A stretch of DNA of 64,000 nt, from the NCBI GenBank assembly GCA_016748015.1, contig JAAOMT010000741.1:351621-415620 (forward strand). The letters run 5' to 3'. A program made the translations under genes and the position numbers. The notes beneath the pieces were generated by a model. That model ran no database searches, was not told the origin of the DNA, and worked only from the letters and a program-made list of their open reading frames with translations. Origin of the DNA: Geosiphon pyriformis. Lineage: Eukaryota; Glomeromycota; Glomeromycetes; Archaeosporales; Geosiphonaceae. Of this stretch, positions 60,991 to 64,000 are shown piece by piece; positions within the stretch are counted from its first letter, which is position 1; each line of letters starts with the position of its first letter.

Positions 60991-61682
60991 AACAAACTGA
61001 AGAGTATATAAAAACACAGTATATGCGACAAAAGCAACCAAGAAAAATGGAAATACCAGATCATATTCACACTATAGCTCAACAATTATTCCAGACCTTA
61101 AGTAAACAACAGTTAGACATGGAAATTGTTATTAACAACCAAATAATTTGCTATCAAAACAACCAAAAAAAAACAAAGAATACACCATACCAGCGACCAC
61201 CAAAGAACAATAAAAACTGGACAGATAACTTAAGAGAAAAAGTGAAGAACACTTTTGGGAAAATCTCTGTTATGGTACCAACAGAAGAGCTTATGAAAGA
61301 AAATTGGAAGCAATGGACAGAACGACTTCCAATATCATATTGCTACTACCAGTTAGGTCAAAAATTGAATATTCAGGAGTTGTATATTAACAAATCCAAA
61401 AAAATATTCAACCAAGACATAATACAACAAATTAAAAAATTTATCAGAAAGAAAACAAATTCAACACTACATATTAGAACAATATACCGACTATACAACA
61501 TATTTCAGAACTATCCAAAAGTACTGTTATACTCTGACATAGAAACCATAACCATCAACCAATGGGGAAGAATGAACAATACACAAGTAGAAGACATGAG
61601 AAACAGAGTTGAACAAACAATACTTGAAAAAGAAGTATTAGAATTAATTCAAAACGAAGATTTCAATGGAGCTCAATATTAA
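60969..61682 (+). CDS. Extra 3' ORF (ORF3) of element Y, unknown function
   Basis: An uninterrupted frame of 237 codons, about 220 from its first ATG (61023), ends with NEDFNGAQY and TAA just before the polypurine tract. The open frame overlaps the end of Pol in another phase, so it may be translated by frameshift, reinitiation or from its own ATG. The N-half is basic and Gln/Asn-rich (EEYIKTQYMRQKQPRKME). The C-half has SYCYYQLGQKLNIQELYI, then IQQIKKFIRKKTNSTLHIR, YRLYNIFQNYPKVLLY and a mixed helix tail. No signal peptide or membrane helix is present. I recognise no known domain. Being intact in an otherwise broken element is notable, although Y is young enough for this to be chance. Confidence 0.7.
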   Translation: MNQTRQIEQTEEYIKTQYMRQKQPRKMEIPDHIHTIAQQLFQTLSKQQLDMEIVINNQIICYQNNQKKTKNTPYQRPPKNNKNWTDNLREKVKNTFGKISVMVPTEELMKENWKQWTERLPISYCYYQLGQKLNIQELYINKSKKIFNQDIIQQIKKFIRKKTNSTLHIRTIYRLYNIFQNYPKVLLYSDIETITINQWGRMNNTQVEDMRNRVEQTILEKEVLELIQNEDFNGAQY

Positions 61683-61697
61683 AAAAGGAGAAGATAA
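61681..61697 (+). other. Polypurine tract of element Y
   Basis: AAAAAAGGAGAAGATAA, purines with one T, immediately precedes the 3' LTR, the expected position of the plus-strand primer. Elements W, X and Z have similar tracts in the same place. Confidence 0.8.
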
Positions 61698-62546
61698 TAT
61701 TACTCATAGAAAAAAACAGATATAAAAAAATAGTAGACCAATAGAAGAATAGTATGTAGTACATGAGCACATTGCTCAGCAATATAGAGCAATGATAGAA
61801 ATCATAGCACATTGCTTAGCAATGTGAAGCAATATCAAAAAACATGGCACATTGCTCAACAATGTGAAGTAATGTTAAAAAATAAGAGCACATTGCTTAG
61901 CAATGTAAGCATTGCTTAAGAAATTATAGCACATCATTTGGGAATGTGAGCAATTTCATAGAACATCAATTATGTATATATAGTGATAACATTAGAAGTA
62001 AAAAGTACAGAATCCCTCAGTTAGAAACCTTTCATATCACAAATATCAATAAATAATTATTTACTATCTCAATCTACTCTTTATTATCAACACTTCATGT
62101 TGATAGTAATTAATACTTAACCCCACAGGAACAATAGCTCTTGATTATGGCTATTGACAGAATACTAACTTGTACATTGCCTTGGCTCTTTTCTTTATTT
62201 TCTTTTCTTTCTTTGATTTTTATTATTGTATACTAATCAATTGAGGATTAAAAGTGCTAAGATACAGACGTCATAAGTGACTGGTAAAAAACCTGTGAAA
62301 CAAGGGTAAAACACTCATAGATTTAAGGATAGCTTACCAGAAGGATTACCAGCCACCATGCTGAGAAAGAAATTTAATGAAACTGTGGTTTTGGGAAGCT
62401 ATAGATAAAACCATTAATTCACTTTCTGTCTATTATACAAAGAACTTCACAACCAAAACCTTCAGATATCAACACCCGAGTACCAACTAAGCACCAAATT
62501 ATGGATTTGTTATTTGATTTAAGACCCCAAATAATCATCTGTAACA
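61698..62546 (+). repeat. 3' LTR of element Y
   Basis: Starts TATTACTC (TG mutated to TA) and ends ATCTGTAACA, 849 bp. It aligns along its length with the 5' LTR. In the first ~118 aligned bases I count about 12 differences, 11 of them transitions. The palindrome array is at about 61767-61960. Confidence 0.92.
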
Positions 62547-64000
62547 GTGATTGCTTCACACAATGTTCTGTTAAATCTCTCAACTAATCCATTTGTTTGT
62601 GGATAATATGGTGATAATAATAGTCTTTTAATTCCAAATCTCTGACTTAATTCTGCTAATGTTCTATTCACAAAGTATATTCCTTAATTTGATAATAGTT
62701 CTTTTAAACAACCATGTTGACAAATCAAATCTTGATGAATGAATTCGGCAACAGATTCTGCATCCGCTTTTTGAATGGTTTTTGCTTTTGGCCATTTAGT
62801 AAGATAATCCATGGCTACTACAATATATTTGTTGTCTCTACTGGTGATTGTTAATAGTCCAACTAAGTCAATTCCAATGCAATCAAATGGTTGTTTCACT
62901 TTGATTGGTCTTAATAGTTCACTTGGTCTTGTTCCACCTCTTCTCTAATAAGTATTACAATTCTGAATATATTGGATGATGTTTGGATATATCGATGGCC
63001 AATAGTATCTTTTTTTGGTTCTTTCTATAGTTGCTTCTTTATGGAAATGTCCTGCTGTTGGATCTAAGTGCATGTTGAATAGTATTGTTTCTTTTTTTGA
63101 TTCTGTAATTACTCTGGTTGGTTGGTCTGAATTTTTTCTGTTTTTTTGGTAAAGTATATTTTGATGATTGATGAAATATTTTGATTGCTGTTTTATGTTG
63201 TTTTGTTCTTTTTGAGATAATTTCTCCTTAAACGATTAAGTATTTATATAATGCTAAAGTTGTTGGTATTTTTGTGTGTTCATTTTTTGTTATATTTTTG
63301 GGTTGAAATGTTATTAGATTTGTCTCATTTGCGACAATCCATCAGCATTTCCATTGTCTTTTCTCTTTTTATAATGTACTGTATAATTAAATGGTGAAAG
63401 TTTTATTTTTTATCTGACATGACAATCATCTGCAAATTTTTGTTTTTGGATTGATGTCAATTCTTTGTGATCAGTGTGCACCTCAAACTTTTGACTCAAG
63501 TATTTTTTCCACTTGATAACAGCCTAATAGATAGCTAAGTGTTCTAGTGTTGGAGTTCTATAGTTTTTTTCAGCTGAACTTAAGCTTTTACTGGTGTAAG
63601 CTATTGGATGTTCTCTTCTATCTGGTTCTTTCTGTAATAGTACTGCTTCTAATGCTTGGCCTGATGCATCAGTGGTAATTATGAATGGTTTGCTGTGGTC
63701 TGGATACATCAATACTGGAGCTTAGATAAGTTTTCTTCTTAATATGTCAAAAACTTCTTGTTGGATTTCTGTCCATTTGTACTTCACATTCTTTGTTTGA
63801 AGTTGGTGTAGTGGTTGAGCTATTTTGGAAAAGTTCTTGATGAAGCAGCAATAATAACCTGTGAATTCCAAAAATGCCCTTAGTTCTGACAAGTTGGCTG
63901 GTACTGGAAAGTTTTTAACTACTTTGATCTTGTCTGGATCTGTTTTGATTCTGTTTTTGCTTACCACATGTCCTAAAAACTTGAGTTCAGTTTTTCCAAA
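62547..64000 (-). pseudogene. Element X, right half: RT connection, RNase H, integrase core
   Basis: Read leftward from 64000: RT connection (FLGHVVSKNRIKTDPDKIK, LRAFLEFTGYYCCFIKNF), RNase H (TTDASGQALEAVLLQKE; YTSKSLSSAEKNYRTP; VHTDHKELTS), then the integrase zinc region (HLDPTAGHFHKEATI; CNTY with the last Cys lost). The integrase core has the first Asp in IGIDLVG, LLSNQGIYF (the second catalytic Asp changed to Asn) and NGLVERFNRTLCEAIT (Glu), up to the Y insertion point. There are stops near 62940, 63530 and 63725. The rest of Pol, Gag and the 5' LTR lie right of the window. Confidence 0.88.

Larger units (their letters stand above)
54333..62546 (+). mobile_element. Element Y: complete 8.2-kb Ty3-like element nested in X
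   Basis: Two LTRs (54333-55186 and 61698-62546) flank a 6.5-kb internal region with Gag, CCHC knuckle, protease, Cys-rich domains, dUTPase, part of RT, integrase C-terminus and ORF3. It sits inside the integrase gene of X with GTGA on both sides (54329-54332 and 62547-62550). Y itself lacks about 2 kb (RT thumb, RNase H, integrase core), so it is non-autonomous, and its frames contain several stops. Confidence 0.92.

Noticed and set aside
60969-61682. ORF3 as an envelope gene
   Set aside because: No signal peptide, no membrane helix and no glycoprotein-like Cys pattern.
1-64000. Reassignment of stop codons (UGA or UAG read as an amino acid)
   Set aside because: Stops inside element frames lie one transition from sense codons and hit all three stop types, while host genes end normally at TAA, TGA or TAG and splice without internal stops.
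1-64000. tRNA, rRNA or CRISPR loci
   Set aside because: Reading both strands by eye I found no cloverleaf with box A/B, no rRNA-like conserved segment and no regular repeat-spacer array. A tRNAscan or Infernal run would be decisive.

Overview
The window looks like a chromosome piece of a very AT-rich, intron-rich fungus with a heavy retrotransposon load. The fungal call rests on a stand-alone HIS3 dehydratase gene, a DPH6 with tandem C-terminal RidA-like domains, STE24, and short introns of roughly 60-250 bp. The strong AT bias and the decayed Ty3-like and APE-type LINE elements recall arbuscular mycorrhizal fungi (Glomeromycotina, Rhizophagus/Gigaspora-like). That assignment is an inference. 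The host genes use the standard code.

Layout. 1-15.3 kb: nested, decayed Ty3/gypsy-like elements, named W, Z, V and U here for reference. W (+) carries dUTPase, RT, RNase H, integrase and an extra 3' ORF, and sits inside Z. A solo W LTR sits inside Z's 3' LTR. V (-) is a short internally deleted element. U (+) is a gag-to-RT fragment. 15.6-31.8 kb: an island of seven host genes with higher GC: complex I subunit ESSS/NDUFB11 (+), DPH6 (-), a fungal membrane/coiled-coil protein (+), STE24 (+), HIS3 (-), a 1,269-residue coiled-coil protein (+) and a mitochondrial SSB (+). 32.1-52.1 kb: extremely AT-rich tracts holding three copies of one LINE family. A (-) and B (+) face each other head to head with matching 5' UTRs around a 1.6 kb AT-rich core, and C is a 5'-truncated 3' end. 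52.1-64 kb: Ty3-like element X (-), split by the complete 8.2 kb element Y (+), which inserted into X's integrase gene with a 4-bp target duplication (GTGA).

How the parts work together. The Ty3-like family has the order LTR, PBS hairpin, Gag, CCHC knuckle, aspartic protease, Cys-rich domain(s), dUTPase, RT, RNase H, integrase, extra ORF, polypurine tract, LTR. I see dUTPase in three copies (W, U, Y) and the extra ORF, or its remnant, in W, X, Y, Z and V. The LTRs carry arrays of short palindromes. Most copies are dead: frames are broken by stops, and LTR differences are nearly all transitions, as expected from cytosine deamination of methylated or RIP-like targeted repeats. The host genes are mostly housekeeping functions (mitochondrial respiration and DNA maintenance, diphthamide synthesis, histidine synthesis, prenyl-protein processing), with no sign of an operon-like or metabolic cluster.

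The most promising novelty is the dUTPase plus Cys-rich plus extra-ORF architecture of the Ty3-like family, together with its self-complementary PBS and palindrome-array LTRs. The second is the head-to-head LINE pair around an AT-rich core.
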